Source: Paenibacillus sp. Root444D2 (lineage in GTDB: Bacteria > Bacillota > Bacilli > Paenibacillales > NBRC-103111). Taken from it: a stretch of DNA of 52,652 bases. The stretch covers positions 1 through 52,652 of the forward strand of contig NZ_LMEO01000027.1 of NCBI RefSeq assembly GCF_001426375.1. The letters run 5' to 3'. The stretch's first letter is position 1. Each line of letters starts with the position of its first letter. Both the position numbers and the translations under genes were made by a program. Of the stretch, positions 20,360 through 28,521 are shown piece by piece. The notes beneath the pieces are model-generated. The model did no database searches. It was not told the origin of the DNA and saw only the letters and a program-made list of their open reading frames with translations.

Positions 20360-21520
20360 ATGAAGGGTGTTATGTATTTTGATCAAGCCGCATCTTCGTG
20401 GCCAAAACCGCCAGCTGTTATGGATGCTATGATGCAATGTATGCATGAGTTCGCAGCCAATCCCGGCAGGGGCAGCCATCAGATGGCAGTGAAAGCCAGT
20501 AGGATATTATTTGAGACTCGTAAAAATATGGCGCGTTTATTTGGGATAAGAAATCCTAATGATATATCGTTTGCATTAAATACAACCCATGCGCTGAATC
20601 AAGCAATCAAAGGATTCGTAAAAGCTGGAGATCACGTGATATGCACTAATATCGAGCATAACTCCGTGCGTAGACCGCTTGAATATTTGAAGTCCACTGC
20701 TCAGATTGAACTTACGTATATCCCTAGTGATGAACAAGGTAATATTCGATTAGATGAGTTGAAGAATGCATTCCAACCCAATACAATGCTTGTAGTTGTT
20801 AATCATAGCTCTAACCTTTTGGGAACTATTATGCCAGTTGGTGAAATAGGAGACATCTGTCGTGCACAAGGCGTTAGGCTGCTCGTAGACGCAGCTCAGA
20901 GTGCCGGTATACTGCCAATTGACGTAATGAGTATGAATATTGATATGTTGGCATTTCCGGGCCACAAAGGGCTCCTAGGGCCTCAGGGGACTGGTGGTTT
21001 ATACATTCATCCGGACATTGATTTAGAGCCGCTATTACATGGAGGTACAGGGAGTCAATCGGAGGCCATACACCAACCCACCGTGCGACCAGATCGCTAT
21101 GAAGCTGGGACACAAAATACAGTTGGAATAGCGGGACTGAATGAAGGCGTGAAATTTGTTTTAGCTGAAACCGTAGAAAAGATTCATGATAAAGAGTGGC
21201 GTCAAACTCAGCTCTTGATGGAAGGATTACTGGGAATTAAAGGAGTCACGGTTCTTGGGCCGACGCTTGGACAAAATAAAACAGGAATTGTTTCCTTTAA
21301 TATTAACGATGCGGATTCATCGGAAGTAGCCTTTATCCTGGATCAATCTTTTCAAATTGCCGTCCGTTCAGGTTATCATTGCACGCCGCTTGCGCATGAA
21401 GCTGCTGGAACTTTAGCTAAAGGTGCAGTAAGAGCGAGTATTGGCTATTTCACAACGGATCATGAAGTGGAAACGTTGATTGATGCTGTAAAAGAGATTC
21501 AAACGCAGTATGCGAAGTAG
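20360..21520 (+). CDS. Cysteine desulfurase-like aminotransferase class V protein
   Basis: This 386-residue PLP enzyme of fold type I is most similar in layout to the cysteine-desulfurase-like family TIGR01977. It starts MYFDQAASSWPKP. The PLP lysine is in FPGHKGLLGPQGTGG near residue 205, and a candidate catalytic cysteine lies in RSGYHCTPLAHEAAGT near residue 340. Cysteine desulfurases release sulfur (or selenium) as a persulfide. I start it at ATG 20360, behind GAGAGGGTGA, not at the upstream 20258, which lies in the leader element. DUF4446 follows, and a DUF3343 carrier-like gene is nearby. Confidence 0.85.
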   Translation: MKGVMYFDQAASSWPKPPAVMDAMMQCMHEFAANPGRGSHQMAVKASRILFETRKNMARLFGIRNPNDISFALNTTHALNQAIKGFVKAGDHVICTNIEHNSVRRPLEYLKSTAQIELTYIPSDEQGNIRLDELKNAFQPNTMLVVVNHSSNLLGTIMPVGEIGDICRAQGVRLLVDAAQSAGILPIDVMSMNIDMLAFPGHKGLLGPQGTGGLYIHPDIDLEPLLHGGTGSQSEAIHQPTVRPDRYEAGTQNTVGIAGLNEGVKFVLAETVEKIHDKEWRQTQLLMEGLLGIKGVTVLGPTLGQNKTGIVSFNINDADSSEVAFILDQSFQIAVRSGYHCTPLAHEAAGTLAKGAVRASIGYFTTDHEVETLIDAVKEIQTQYAK

Positions 21521-21535
21521 AAAGAGGGATAGATC

Positions 21536-22027
21536 ATGGGGGAACTGTTTGGCCTTGATGGTGGGGTCATCGTATTAGCTTGTTTCACATTAATCGTTGT
21601 GCTATTTATTTTCATATTAGTTGTATCCATTAAATTAGCTTCGTTGCGTAAACAATATACACAAATGATGAACGGCTCAAAAGTAGAGAATGTAGAACAA
21701 CTCATTATTGACATGCAAAAAGGATTGAACGAGCAAAAGGCCGAATCAATAGCGACTTCAGCCAAGGTTGAAATGATTCGTCAAGCATTGATGAAGACAA
21801 AATCAAAAATCGCGATTCATCGCTATAATGCATTCAATGAAGGTGGAAGTGATTTAAGTTTTACAATTGCTATATTAGATGATTATCAAGATGGAGTCAT
21901 TCTAACGGGAATACATAGCCGCGAGCAAATGTATTTATATGCTAAGCCAATTCAGAATGCACAATCAACCTATACGCTAAGCCCTGAAGAAAAAGAAGCG
22001 ATTAATCAAACTTTAAAGCAGACGTAG
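21536..22027 (+). CDS. DUF4446 family membrane-anchored protein
   Basis: This 163-residue protein of unknown function has one N-terminal membrane segment (about 10-32). A heptad-like stretch with VEQLIIDMQKGLNEQK follows. The conserved C-terminal domain contains IAIHRYNAFNEGGSDLSFTIAILDD, typical of DUF4446. It lies 15 bases after the desulfurase-like gene. Its 3' end overlaps the convergent yyaC by 26 bases. Confidence 0.8.
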   Translation: MGELFGLDGGVIVLACFTLIVVLFIFILVVSIKLASLRKQYTQMMNGSKVENVEQLIIDMQKGLNEQKAESIATSAKVEMIRQALMKTKSKIAIHRYNAFNEGGSDLSFTIAILDDYQDGVILTGIHSREQMYLYAKPIQNAQSTYTLSPEEKEAINQTLKQT

Positions 22028-22625
22028 CATTAGGTGTATAAGATTGCGTGCGACGCAAAGCTGAATGTAGAGCATCACCAATAATATTCGCCATATTCAT
22101 AACTAAGCTAAGCCGCGTATTCTGCAGGACGAAATACTCCATAAATCCACCAACATTTACAATTCCGGTTACATGGATGTTGCCAACTGGTGGCAAATCT
22201 TTATTAACACCGGCCCCCGGTTTAAGAGGTCCATCTGCAACCTGAATGCAGCCTACGCTGGATACTTGACCAAGGCAAGCATCGATGGCAACGATGAAGG
22301 GGTTTTGAAACTGGTTGTTGATTTTATCCACGGTTTCAGCTAAATTCATGGCATGGACAGGCTCATCTAAAGTACCGAAAAGATGGAGGTTACGGAGGTT
22401 GGTCGTTCGATTCAAATGAGAACCAACTAATGGTCCTAAGGAATCACCAGTCGAACGATCGGTCCCTACACATATGACAACGATTGGTTGATAGGTTGGT
22501 AGTTTGCTAAAAATGGTGTGTAAATGCTTTGAGAGAAGATAAGGAGTATCGGCATCTGTGTGTTGAATCTTCAGTGGTTCTAGAACCGTATTTTTCACTC
22601 CATCGAAACCAAATTGGAATTTCAT
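22002..22625 (-). CDS. yyaC: Spore protease-like protein YyaC
   Basis: This 207-residue protein resembles YyaC, a member of the germination-protease/hydrogenase-maturase fold. Segments include CVGTDRSTGDSLGPLVGS, AIDACLGQVSSVGCI and LKPGAGVNKDLPPVG. The frame is open to 22724; I take the ATG at 22623-22625 (MKFQFGFDGVKN) because GGAGGGA lies just before it. Its presence suggests a spore former. It converges on DUF4446 and diverges from the DUF3343 gene. Confidence 0.88.
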   Translation of the reverse strand: MKFQFGFDGVKNTVLEPLKIQHTDADTPYLLSKHLHTIFSKLPTYQPIVVICVGTDRSTGDSLGPLVGSHLNRTTNLRNLHLFGTLDEPVHAMNLAETVDKINNQFQNPFIVAIDACLGQVSSVGCIQVADGPLKPGAGVNKDLPPVGNIHVTGIVNVGGFMEYFVLQNTRLSLVMNMANIIGDALHSALRRTQSYTPNATSALKFD

Positions 22626-22722
22626 CGTATCCCTCCAAATGTTACTACTTTTTTTACTAGTATATGGAGAGATAGGGACATTTATACGTAGAAGAGGGGG
22701 ACTTTCCCTGAAACTTTCAATC

Positions 22723-22959
22723 ATGTTGCTAGCGTTCGATTCTACTCAACAAGCACTGAGGGCAGAAATGCTGCTAGAGTATGCAGATATCGAGATCGAC
22801 ATAAGACCAACTCCGAAAGAAATCACTGCGGGCTGCGCACTGTCTATCGAATTTCCGGGAGAGAATTTAGAACAAGTAAGAGACATTATTCATTCTGAAA
22901 GTGTTGAAATAAGAGGCATCTATTTTAAAAATGACGATAAATATGTTACGATGGAATGA
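22723..22959 (+). CDS. DUF3343 family protein, putative Se/S carrier
   Basis: This protein of about 78 residues starts MLLAFDSTQQALRAEMLL. The central ITAGCALSIEF carries the single conserved cysteine of DUF3343, a family proposed to carry sulfur or selenium persulfide. The start is uncertain: ATG 22723 has no close ribosome site, whereas an in-frame CTG at 22708 is seven bases after GAGGGGG. I report the ATG. The nearby cysteine-desulfurase-like gene (20360-21520) is a plausible partner. Confidence 0.75.
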   Translation: MLLAFDSTQQALRAEMLLEYADIEIDIRPTPKEITAGCALSIEFPGENLEQVRDIIHSESVEIRGIYFKNDDKYVTME

Positions 22960-22977
22960 AATTAAGGGGGGCTGTAC

Positions 22978-23817
22978 ATGGCCTTTGTAACTAGGTTTTT
23001 TACAGATTTAGGTCAATGGATACACGAACATATAACGAAACCGGAAATGATAGCTTCGATATTTTGGATTGTTGTTAAAATTATATTAATCTATGTAGTA
23101 GCTAAAATTTGCATAAAAATCGCTGATAAAACAATTGCGCATATGATTTCAGCAAGAGATAAGTCTCCGTTGAAATTTGATAGAAGAAGAACGAACACAA
23201 TAGGAAGTCTCATACATAATCTAATAGCTTATACGATCAATCTCATATGCATAATGCTGATACTAGGGCAAGTGGGGTTAAATATAGGTCCTTTACTAGC
23301 TGGAGCAGGTGTACTCGGACTAGCAATTGGTTTCGGGGCACAGAGTTTGGTCAAAGATGTAATAACAGGTTTCTTCATCATCTTTGAGGATCAATTCGGA
23401 GTGGGGGATGTCATTCAGATTGATTCATTCAAAGGTACAGTGGAAGAAATCGGGATTAGAGTAACCCGGATTAAAAGTTGGACCGGTGAAGTGCATATTA
23501 TTCCGAATGGGAATATCAAACAGGTCACCAATTTTTCCACTTACAATTCACTGGCCGTAGTTGATGTGACGATTCCTCTTCATTTGGATATTGATAAAGC
23601 CACGGAAATCCTCAAGGAAACGGTAAAGCATGTTCAACTGCTTACCGATGATATTGTGAAAGAACCTGAGGTGCTTGGTGTTCAGATGGTGGGTACGACG
23701 GATTTGAAAATTCGTATTATCGCGGAGTGCAAGCCGACAAGACAATTTAATGTCACTAGACTTCTAAATATCGAGATTAAGAAGCAACTTAATATCACAC
23801 AAATAGAAGTGCTATAA
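22978..23817 (+). CDS. Small-conductance mechanosensitive channel (MscS family)
   Basis: The 279-residue membrane protein has three hydrophobic segments (about 17-42, 75-97 and 100-125). The pore helix is Gly/Ala-rich, LAGAGVLGLAIGFGAQSLVKD, which is diagnostic. The beta domain has FGVGDVIQIDSFKGTVEEIGIR and IPNGNIKQVTNFS. Such channels open under membrane tension in hypo-osmotic shock. It resembles B. subtilis YkuT in size. AAGGGGGG precedes the ATG. Confidence 0.92.
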   Translation: MAFVTRFFTDLGQWIHEHITKPEMIASIFWIVVKIILIYVVAKICIKIADKTIAHMISARDKSPLKFDRRRTNTIGSLIHNLIAYTINLICIMLILGQVGLNIGPLLAGAGVLGLAIGFGAQSLVKDVITGFFIIFEDQFGVGDVIQIDSFKGTVEEIGIRVTRIKSWTGEVHIIPNGNIKQVTNFSTYNSLAVVDVTIPLHLDIDKATEILKETVKHVQLLTDDIVKEPEVLGVQMVGTTDLKIRIIAECKPTRQFNVTRLLNIEIKKQLNITQIEVL

Positions 23818-23864
23818 CCCACAAAGATTATGTCCATAAATTCGGAAAAGGCGGTGGCAGACGA

Positions 23865-24080
23865 ATGGAGAAGAAGCAGTATCAACTTGGCGATATTGTT
23901 CAAATGAAAAAGCCCCATCCGTGTGGCACCAATGAAATGGAAATCATTCGGATGGGCATGGATATTCGGATCAAATGTGTAGGATGTAAACACAGTGTAT
24001 TAGTGCCGAGAACGAAGTTCGAAAGTAAGCTGAAAAAGGTACTCCGATCCAATACAGAGATTCAAGAAGAGTCCTCCTAA
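23865..24080 (+). CDS. DUF951 family protein (YyzM-like)
   Basis: This 71-residue protein has the DUF951 core LGDIVQMKKPHPCGTNEMEI, then IKCVGCKHSVLVPRTKFE. The two cysteine-containing segments suggest metal binding, but that is not shown. Its function is unknown. In Bacillus the homologue yyzM lies in the same rpsF-proximal region. It lies 47 bases after the MscS gene, probably in one transcript. Confidence 0.85.
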   Translation: MEKKQYQLGDIVQMKKPHPCGTNEMEIIRMGMDIRIKCVGCKHSVLVPRTKFESKLKKVLRSNTEIQEESS

Positions 24081-24149
24081 AGGGTTTAGGAAAAACACTT
24101 GCGAGAGCCTGACTTTTTTGATACAATAAGTCCTGTTCTCGCTTTTCAT

Positions 24150-24237
24150 GGAAAGGTACCCAAGTGGTCCAAGGGGGCTGACTCGAAATCAGTTAGGCGT
24201 CGCGAGGCGTGCGTGGGTTCGACTCCCACTCTTTCCG
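24150..24237 (+). tRNA. tRNA-Ser(CGA)
   Basis: This is an 88-base cloverleaf. The acceptor strand GGAAAGG pairs with TCTTTCC, the anticodon CGA is at 24184-24186 in loop CTCGAAA, and there is a long class II variable arm with GTCGCGAGGCG. The T arm is GTGGGTTCGACTCCCAC. The discriminator base is G and CCA is not encoded. The long variable arm and anticodon identify serine (UCG codons). Confidence 0.95.
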
Positions 24238-24255
24238 TACAAGCTTTAAAGTAAG

Positions 24256-24281
24256 TGGCTCTAGGACTGAGCCATTTTTTT
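24256..24281 (+). terminator. tRNA-Ser terminator
   Basis: TGGCTC (24256-24261) and GAGCCA (24269-24274) form the stem, followed by seven T's. Confidence 0.85.
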
Positions 24282-24381
24282 ATTTCTCTAAACGAGAAAA
24301 TTTCATCGGAAAAGTACCTGACTGATCCGGACATGGAAATAATATATGTCGTTTTGTCAAAACGGAGTTTTTATATAAGTC

Positions 24382-24431
24382 AAAAAGGAACAAATGCCTG
24401 AGCAAATTTCAAAGGCGATTGTTCCTTTTTT
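24382..24431. terminator. Bidirectional terminator
   Basis: AAAAAGGAACAA (24382-24393) pairs with TTGTTCCTTTTT (24419-24430), with an inner GCCT/AGGC helix. T-runs exist on both strands. It ends the minus-strand gene at 24452-24745 and could back up the tRNA terminator. The bases 24282-24381 hold only a small GTTTTG/CAAAAC palindrome. Confidence 0.8.
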
Positions 24432-24451
24432 GTTTAGTGCGATTTTGACTT

Positions 24452-24745
24452 TTAGTATAGAGTTGGGATTGGAGGACACGAAACAGCATCAATTAAGTTT
24501 GAATCGAATCCGTAAAACATCCAAAATGCGCCATTCCATCGATAACCTGAAATTTCACCATATTCAACCCGAGTTGGGTAAAACCAAAAATTTTCTCCAG
24601 TCCATAACCACACATAAGTGTATTGATATTGGCAGTCAATTATATAGGATGTAGAAGGTTTTGCTGGGACGAACATAGGCGGAGGAGACTGTGGCTTTGA
24701 GGTTGCTCCTTGAGATAGAGGCGGCATAAATGCCATTTGATTCAC
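24452..24745 (-). CDS. Small Tyr/Trp-rich conserved hypothetical protein
   Basis: This 97-residue protein has a Pro/Gln/Ser-rich N-terminus (about 1-35). A compact C-terminal part rich in aromatics includes CQYQYTYVWLWTGENFWFYP and GYRWNGAFWMFYGFD, plus two cysteines. I recognise it as similar to small uncharacterised Paenibacillus proteins with the same CxYxYTYVW...GYRWNG..W layout. It has no signal peptide. AGGAGTGAATC stands before the ATG. It lies between the tRNA-Ser gene and its truncated copy. Function unknown. Confidence 0.7.
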   Translation of the reverse strand: MNQMAFMPPLSQGATSKPQSPPPMFVPAKPSTSYIIDCQYQYTYVWLWTGENFWFYPTRVEYGEISGYRWNGAFWMFYGFDSNLIDAVSCPPIPTLY

Positions 24746-24843
24746 TCCTTATGAAGAGATATTATTTATTCCAAACTGGTCGCCTTTCCTTTATACAATA
24801 TGTAGGTGAATAACTATAGGACACGGTGCAGATGCCTATTTCA

Positions 24844-24916
24844 GGAAGGTTGCCGCGCACATCTAGGGTATGTTAAGGTGTCGCGAGCCGTGTGGGTTCG
24901 ACTCCCACTCATTCCG
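24844..24916 (+). pseudogene. Truncated tRNA-Ser copy (pseudo-tRNA or tRNA-derived attachment remnant)
   Basis: The 3' part repeats the intact tRNA-Ser: TGTCGCGAGCC, then GTGGGTTCGACTCCCACTC and ATTCCG. The 5' part begins GGAAGGTTGCC, like an acceptor strand. The D arm and anticodon arm are missing, so no cloverleaf can form and the copy should be non-functional. It is ~0.6 kb downstream of the intact tRNA in the same orientation and has its own terminator. I see no other gene in 24746-25075. Confidence 0.75.
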
Positions 24917-24948
24917 TACTCTAATGGAACAAGATCGTGAAACAAATT

Positions 24949-24988
24949 AAGAGCTTTTTACGTCTATGAAGACGTAGAGGGCTCTTTT
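24949..24988 (+). terminator. Terminator after the pseudo-tRNA
   Basis: An outer stem AAGAGC/GCTCTT encloses a perfect TACGTCT/AGACGTA stem with an ATGA loop, followed by TTTTGCTTTTG. Confidence 0.75.
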
Positions 24989-25075
24989 GCTTTTGTAGGT
25001 AGGGAATAAAAGGCAAGGAAAGGAAGCAAAATAACCCCATATCTAGGCATAGGTAAAATGAGGAGGCAGAACGAT

Positions 25076-25510
25076 ATGAGAATTTGGGTGATGATGCTTC
25101 TGGTACTGTCTGTGGTCGTTACAGGGTGCTCCAAGAAGAATGAGGGGGGCACAGCAAGTCCAACTGCTGGAGTGACTGTACAGCCTTCTCCAGGGGCTTC
25201 TGCGACGCCAAGCGGGACAAGCAGTCCAACAACGGGGGGGACAGCAGCTACTGCGACACCAAAGGCCGGCGACAATGCGACGAAGGATGAGCCGCTTCCT
25301 AAGATAACGAAGGAACAAGCCGATAAAATAAGTATGACAGGCACCTACGATGACGTAGTAAAACTGACAGGATCCAAAGGCAAGCTGGTTAAAGATGAGA
25401 ATGGAAAGAAAACGTATGAGTTCGAGATATCCAATCAACCTGGTTACTATGTGCAGCTCGTTTTCTTTGCGGATGGGAAGATATCGGAGAAGCGAGTTTA
25501 TCAGAAATAA
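25076..25510 (+). CDS. Hypothetical lipoprotein with Thr/Ser/Pro-rich linker
   Basis: This 144-residue protein has a lipobox VVTGC (Cys18), so it should be lipid-anchored outside the membrane. Residues about 22-70 are a low-complexity Thr/Ser/Pro/Gly/Ala linker. A small C-terminal domain contains TGTYDDVVKLTGSKGKLVKDE and YYVQLVFFADGKISEKRVYQ, reminiscent of SmpA/BLIP-like beta domains; that resemblance is weak. The ATG at 25076 is nine bases after AGGAGG, better than the ATG at 25058, which overlaps it. Monocistronic. Confidence 0.78.
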   Translation: MRIWVMMLLVLSVVVTGCSKKNEGGTASPTAGVTVQPSPGASATPSGTSSPTTGGTAATATPKAGDNATKDEPLPKITKEQADKISMTGTYDDVVKLTGSKGKLVKDENGKKTYEFEISNQPGYYVQLVFFADGKISEKRVYQK

Positions 25511-25518
25511 CGAGATAT

Positions 25519-25555
25519 AAAAGGCCGCACACCTAATGGGTTGTGTGGCCTTTTT
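25519..25555 (+). terminator. Terminator after the lipoprotein gene
   Basis: AAAGGCCGCACA pairs with TGTGTGGCCTTT, with one G-T pair, followed by T's. It reads well in both directions, but the minus-strand gene ends at 25632, about 77 bases away. Confidence 0.85.
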
Positions 25556-25631
25556 GCTTTATTATTGGCGATAAAAAACCTAATATAGGGATCTTAGGTC
25601 GGGGATCAAAGTCTCCTATTAAACGCGTCGT

Positions 25632-27026
25632 TCATCTTTGAATGGCCTCGATAAAGGTTTTCTTATAAGGTAGAAGTGGTTGTATTTGTGCCTTATCGAA
25701 AATTTTCTCACCATTGCCTGAACCCACATTGCCAAAGAGGATGGTTTCTCGGCAATTAACATCCGAGATGCGGATCGGTGCTTTGGTACAGGTGTTTAGG
25801 CTATTACCCGTTAACTGATTGTTATCCGAGTACGAACCGCTATCTTTGCCTTCGGCAGCGAGTAAAATGCCATCTGCTTTACAACTGCGAATAGAATTCT
25901 GACGAATTTGATTAGCATAAGCATTAATGAGGACAATACCGTTATTACCTATAGCCTGGAGCTGATTATTGGATATGATATTGCGATGAGGGCGTTTTTG
26001 TTGAATGTCCGCTTGTCCCACCAACTGAATACCAATATCATCGATATCATTTAGAATATTAGTAGTAATCATATTGGAAATGCAGTGACCCTTGAGGCGG
26101 ATGCCAAAGGTATACCCTTTATTTCCGCTTGAATTCATAAAATTCTCAATGATATTATCGGAAAGGGTATTAAACTGACACGGTTCTTCTTTGGGACCAG
26201 AGATAAGGTCAATGCCAGACTGATAGCATTTCTGCATGCGATTTCTCGCGATGACAGAACGACTGCTGCCATTGGTCAAAGTGATACACGTTTGAAACAA
26301 CATGTTGAAATGATTTTGCACAAAATGATGATTCTTACCATTACTGCACCAGATGCCATAACCTTGGGTATCGTAATCCAGCGTTCCGATGATGTTATCG
26401 AAGGTACAGTTCTCGACAACTACTCGGTTACAATCAACGGATTTTATGCCATTATCAATCATCGAAAAGGTGCAATCTGTAATGGTAATGTCGGTAGCTT
26501 GGTCGAGTGCAATTCCGCATTCAATGCGTGGAACCGAGGCATTTCCGAAGGATCCAATTCCTTGGAAGGATAACCCCTGGATATGTACATGTTGAACCGC
26601 AGATAAATTAAGTAGACCAAATTTATGAGTGGATGACCGAAGGATGCTGCTGCTGCCGGCCCCCATTAAGGTTATGTTCGCGCTCACGCGTAAGGGTATC
26701 TTGAGGAAGTACATGCCTGGCGGGATGTAAACGATGCCTCCTGATAGAGCAGCAGTATCAATTGCGCTTTGGATGAAAGGAGCATCGTCTTCATCGTAGC
26801 GTCGGTTGCCGCGGGCTCCGAAATCTTTGACATTATAAATAAGTGTGGAAGGAGATGCTGCTTGAGCAGTTAAGCTAGTTGTGAAGATGTCTCCTGCTAC
26901 AAAAGCTAAACCTGCGGCGCCAATTGAAGAGAGCAGTTTTCTACGGCTAAAAGAGGGTGTAGATTGGTGCGGAGGGTTAAGATCAGAAGATGCTACTTCA
27001 CGCTGTCTATCTTGATTTTCGTTCAA
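25632..27026 (-). CDS. Tat-exported right-handed beta-helix protein
   Basis: This 464-residue protein has a twin-arginine signal SRRKLLSSIGAAGLAF (27-42) and an AQA cleavage motif at 54-56. The mature start NVKDFGARGNRRYDEDDAPF is the pectate-lyase-3 type beginning of a parallel beta-helix. Many NxI/NxF ladder repeats follow, such as IVIENCTFDNI-like and NNQLQAIGNNGIVLIN-like rungs. Such proteins bind or cleave polysaccharides; I cannot assign a substrate or catalytic residues. It opposes the neighbouring genes and has no partner. Confidence 0.82.
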   Translation of the reverse strand: MNENQDRQREVASSDLNPPHQSTPSFSRRKLLSSIGAAGLAFVAGDIFTTSLTAQAASPSTLIYNVKDFGARGNRRYDEDDAPFIQSAIDTAALSGGIVYIPPGMYFLKIPLRVSANITLMGAGSSSILRSSTHKFGLLNLSAVQHVHIQGLSFQGIGSFGNASVPRIECGIALDQATDITITDCTFSMIDNGIKSVDCNRVVVENCTFDNIIGTLDYDTQGYGIWCSNGKNHHFVQNHFNMLFQTCITLTNGSSRSVIARNRMQKCYQSGIDLISGPKEEPCQFNTLSDNIIENFMNSSGNKGYTFGIRLKGHCISNMITTNILNDIDDIGIQLVGQADIQQKRPHRNIISNNQLQAIGNNGIVLINAYANQIRQNSIRSCKADGILLAAEGKDSGSYSDNNQLTGNSLNTCTKAPIRISDVNCRETILFGNVGSGNGEKIFDKAQIQPLLPYKKTFIEAIQR

Positions 27027-27219
27027 AAAATTTCACCTCATTAAAGGAATGGTAGATATAGTAAATTATAAGATAAAGCGAACAGAACGGGAAGAGCAGA
27101 AGTAGCATTGAACAGAGTTAATACTTTGTTAATAATTCATTTAGATAGATTCAATAAGCCTACATTAAAATAAATAGTAAGGAAACGTTTCCCCTAAATC
27201 GTATCAAAGGAGAACAAAG

Positions 27220-28461
27220 ATGAAACTTAGCAAAAAAGGAATTACTGTACTTTCATTTACGGTTGGAGCCTGTCTATTCGTATCTACTGCTTTTGCCGAT
27301 ACGCTGCTTGGATCTGGATATGACCGGCTGAAAGATTCAGCAAAAAACACGGCTGCACTCATGGAAAAGGATTTGAACAACTATACGATCGAGGCATTGT
27401 ATACGTTGAAGGATAATAACCAAACCTTGCTTCAAGCTTCCATGATCAAGAAAATGGATACGGTAAAACAAACGTCTGAAGACAATACGGTGACTAAAAC
27501 CGCAATGGGCGAAACCACCTCAGATTATTCGTATTCCGACAATAAGCTTTCGGTTAGGAAAAGCGGCAAGGAGGATACTTATTATGTCACGGAATATCCG
27601 GCTAATGTGAACAGGAAAGGGCCAACACAGTTCGACAACCCGTTTAAAGAGAAGGGAGCAGCGGAGATCGAAAAGATTGTTGACGCTGTGGTAGGCTCTC
27701 TGAAAGATTATGTGCAAGTAGAGGAAGGGAAAGACGGCGGAAAAGTATATGCGGGCAGCTTGTCCGAGGCACAAGTGCCGGCCGTCGTAAATGCTGTCTC
27801 CTCCTTTGGTATCAAGCAGATGTTTAACGACGAGAGGGATATACCGGATATAGAGAGCGATATTTTTGTGAAAAAGGTTGTGGGTACGGCCGTTGAAAAT
27901 AAAGCAGGCTATCTGGAAAATGTGACGGGTGATATTACCCTGTCGGGAAAAGATAAAAACGGTGTTCAGCATGACTTAAATCTAAATGTCATTGTAAAGC
28001 TTTCTGAGATTGGCAATACGAAAATTGCCATGCCTGACCTAACAGGCGCGAACGTTGAGAAGGTCAGTTATTCGGGCGGATTCAGCAGCAAATATGTAGG
28101 AACATATAAAAATGATATCATTATGGACAAAGACGGCAAGTTTGTGAAGATTGGCGAGAGAACGGTTGAAATCACAAGCGTAGACGGCGATAAAGTGACA
28201 GGAAAGTACTCAGAAACTGTTTATCCTGGTTTTGAGAGCGAGTATCCAAACAAGGATAAGTTTGAATTTGCATACAATCCGGTGTCATCCACAACTTTTA
28301 CTTACACAGATGCGAAGGGTGAACAGAAAAATGGAATGATTCATCCAAACTCTGCTGGTAAGGTTTATTTTGAAATGGGTATACAGGTCATGGATAAAAA
28401 CTCATACAAATCTAGCTCGAAACCATATTACGATGGAGAATTTAGACGCATATTTGAATAG
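27220..28461 (+). CDS. Secreted protein of unknown function in an ABC/two-component cassette
   Basis: The 413-residue product has a signal peptide of about 26 residues ending AFA-D. The mature part is Lys/Asp/Glu-rich, starting TLLGSGYDRLKDSAKNTA. It includes a domain about 290-350 with GGFSSKYVGTYKNDIIMDKD and VDGDKVTGKYSETVYPG, which looks like a ligand-binding beta structure. I do not recognise the family. AAAGGAGAAC precedes the ATG. It is 60 bases upstream of an ABC transporter gene pair and two-component genes, so it may be a sensor or resistance accessory. Confidence 0.75.
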   Translation: MKLSKKGITVLSFTVGACLFVSTAFADTLLGSGYDRLKDSAKNTAALMEKDLNNYTIEALYTLKDNNQTLLQASMIKKMDTVKQTSEDNTVTKTAMGETTSDYSYSDNKLSVRKSGKEDTYYVTEYPANVNRKGPTQFDNPFKEKGAAEIEKIVDAVVGSLKDYVQVEEGKDGGKVYAGSLSEAQVPAVVNAVSSFGIKQMFNDERDIPDIESDIFVKKVVGTAVENKAGYLENVTGDITLSGKDKNGVQHDLNLNVIVKLSEIGNTKIAMPDLTGANVEKVSYSGGFSSKYVGTYKNDIIMDKDGKFVKIGERTVEITSVDGDKVTGKYSETVYPGFESEYPNKDKFEFAYNPVSSTTFTYTDAKGEQKNGMIHPNSAGKVYFEMGIQVMDKNSYKSSSKPYYDGEFRRIFE

Positions 28462-28474
28462 AAATGGGGTTCAG

Positions 28475-28494
28475 GAGGCTGCAAATGCAGCTTC
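28475..28494 (+). other. Intercistronic hairpin, possible attenuator
   Basis: GAGGCTGC and GCAGCTTC form an 8-bp stem (one G-T pair) with an AAAT loop. ATTTTTT follows after seven bases. It sits between the secreted-protein gene and the ABC genes and may reduce read-through. Confidence 0.5.
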
Positions 28495-28521
28495 TTGAAC
28501 ATTTTTTGGGGAGATGATGAA

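Noticed and set aside
22639..22722. 28-codon extension of the DUF3343 protein
   Set aside because: It overlaps the yyaC start region and promoter and lacks a ribosome site.
24146..24334. 62-codon minus-strand frame over tRNA-Ser
   Set aside because: It is antisense to the tRNA and its terminator.
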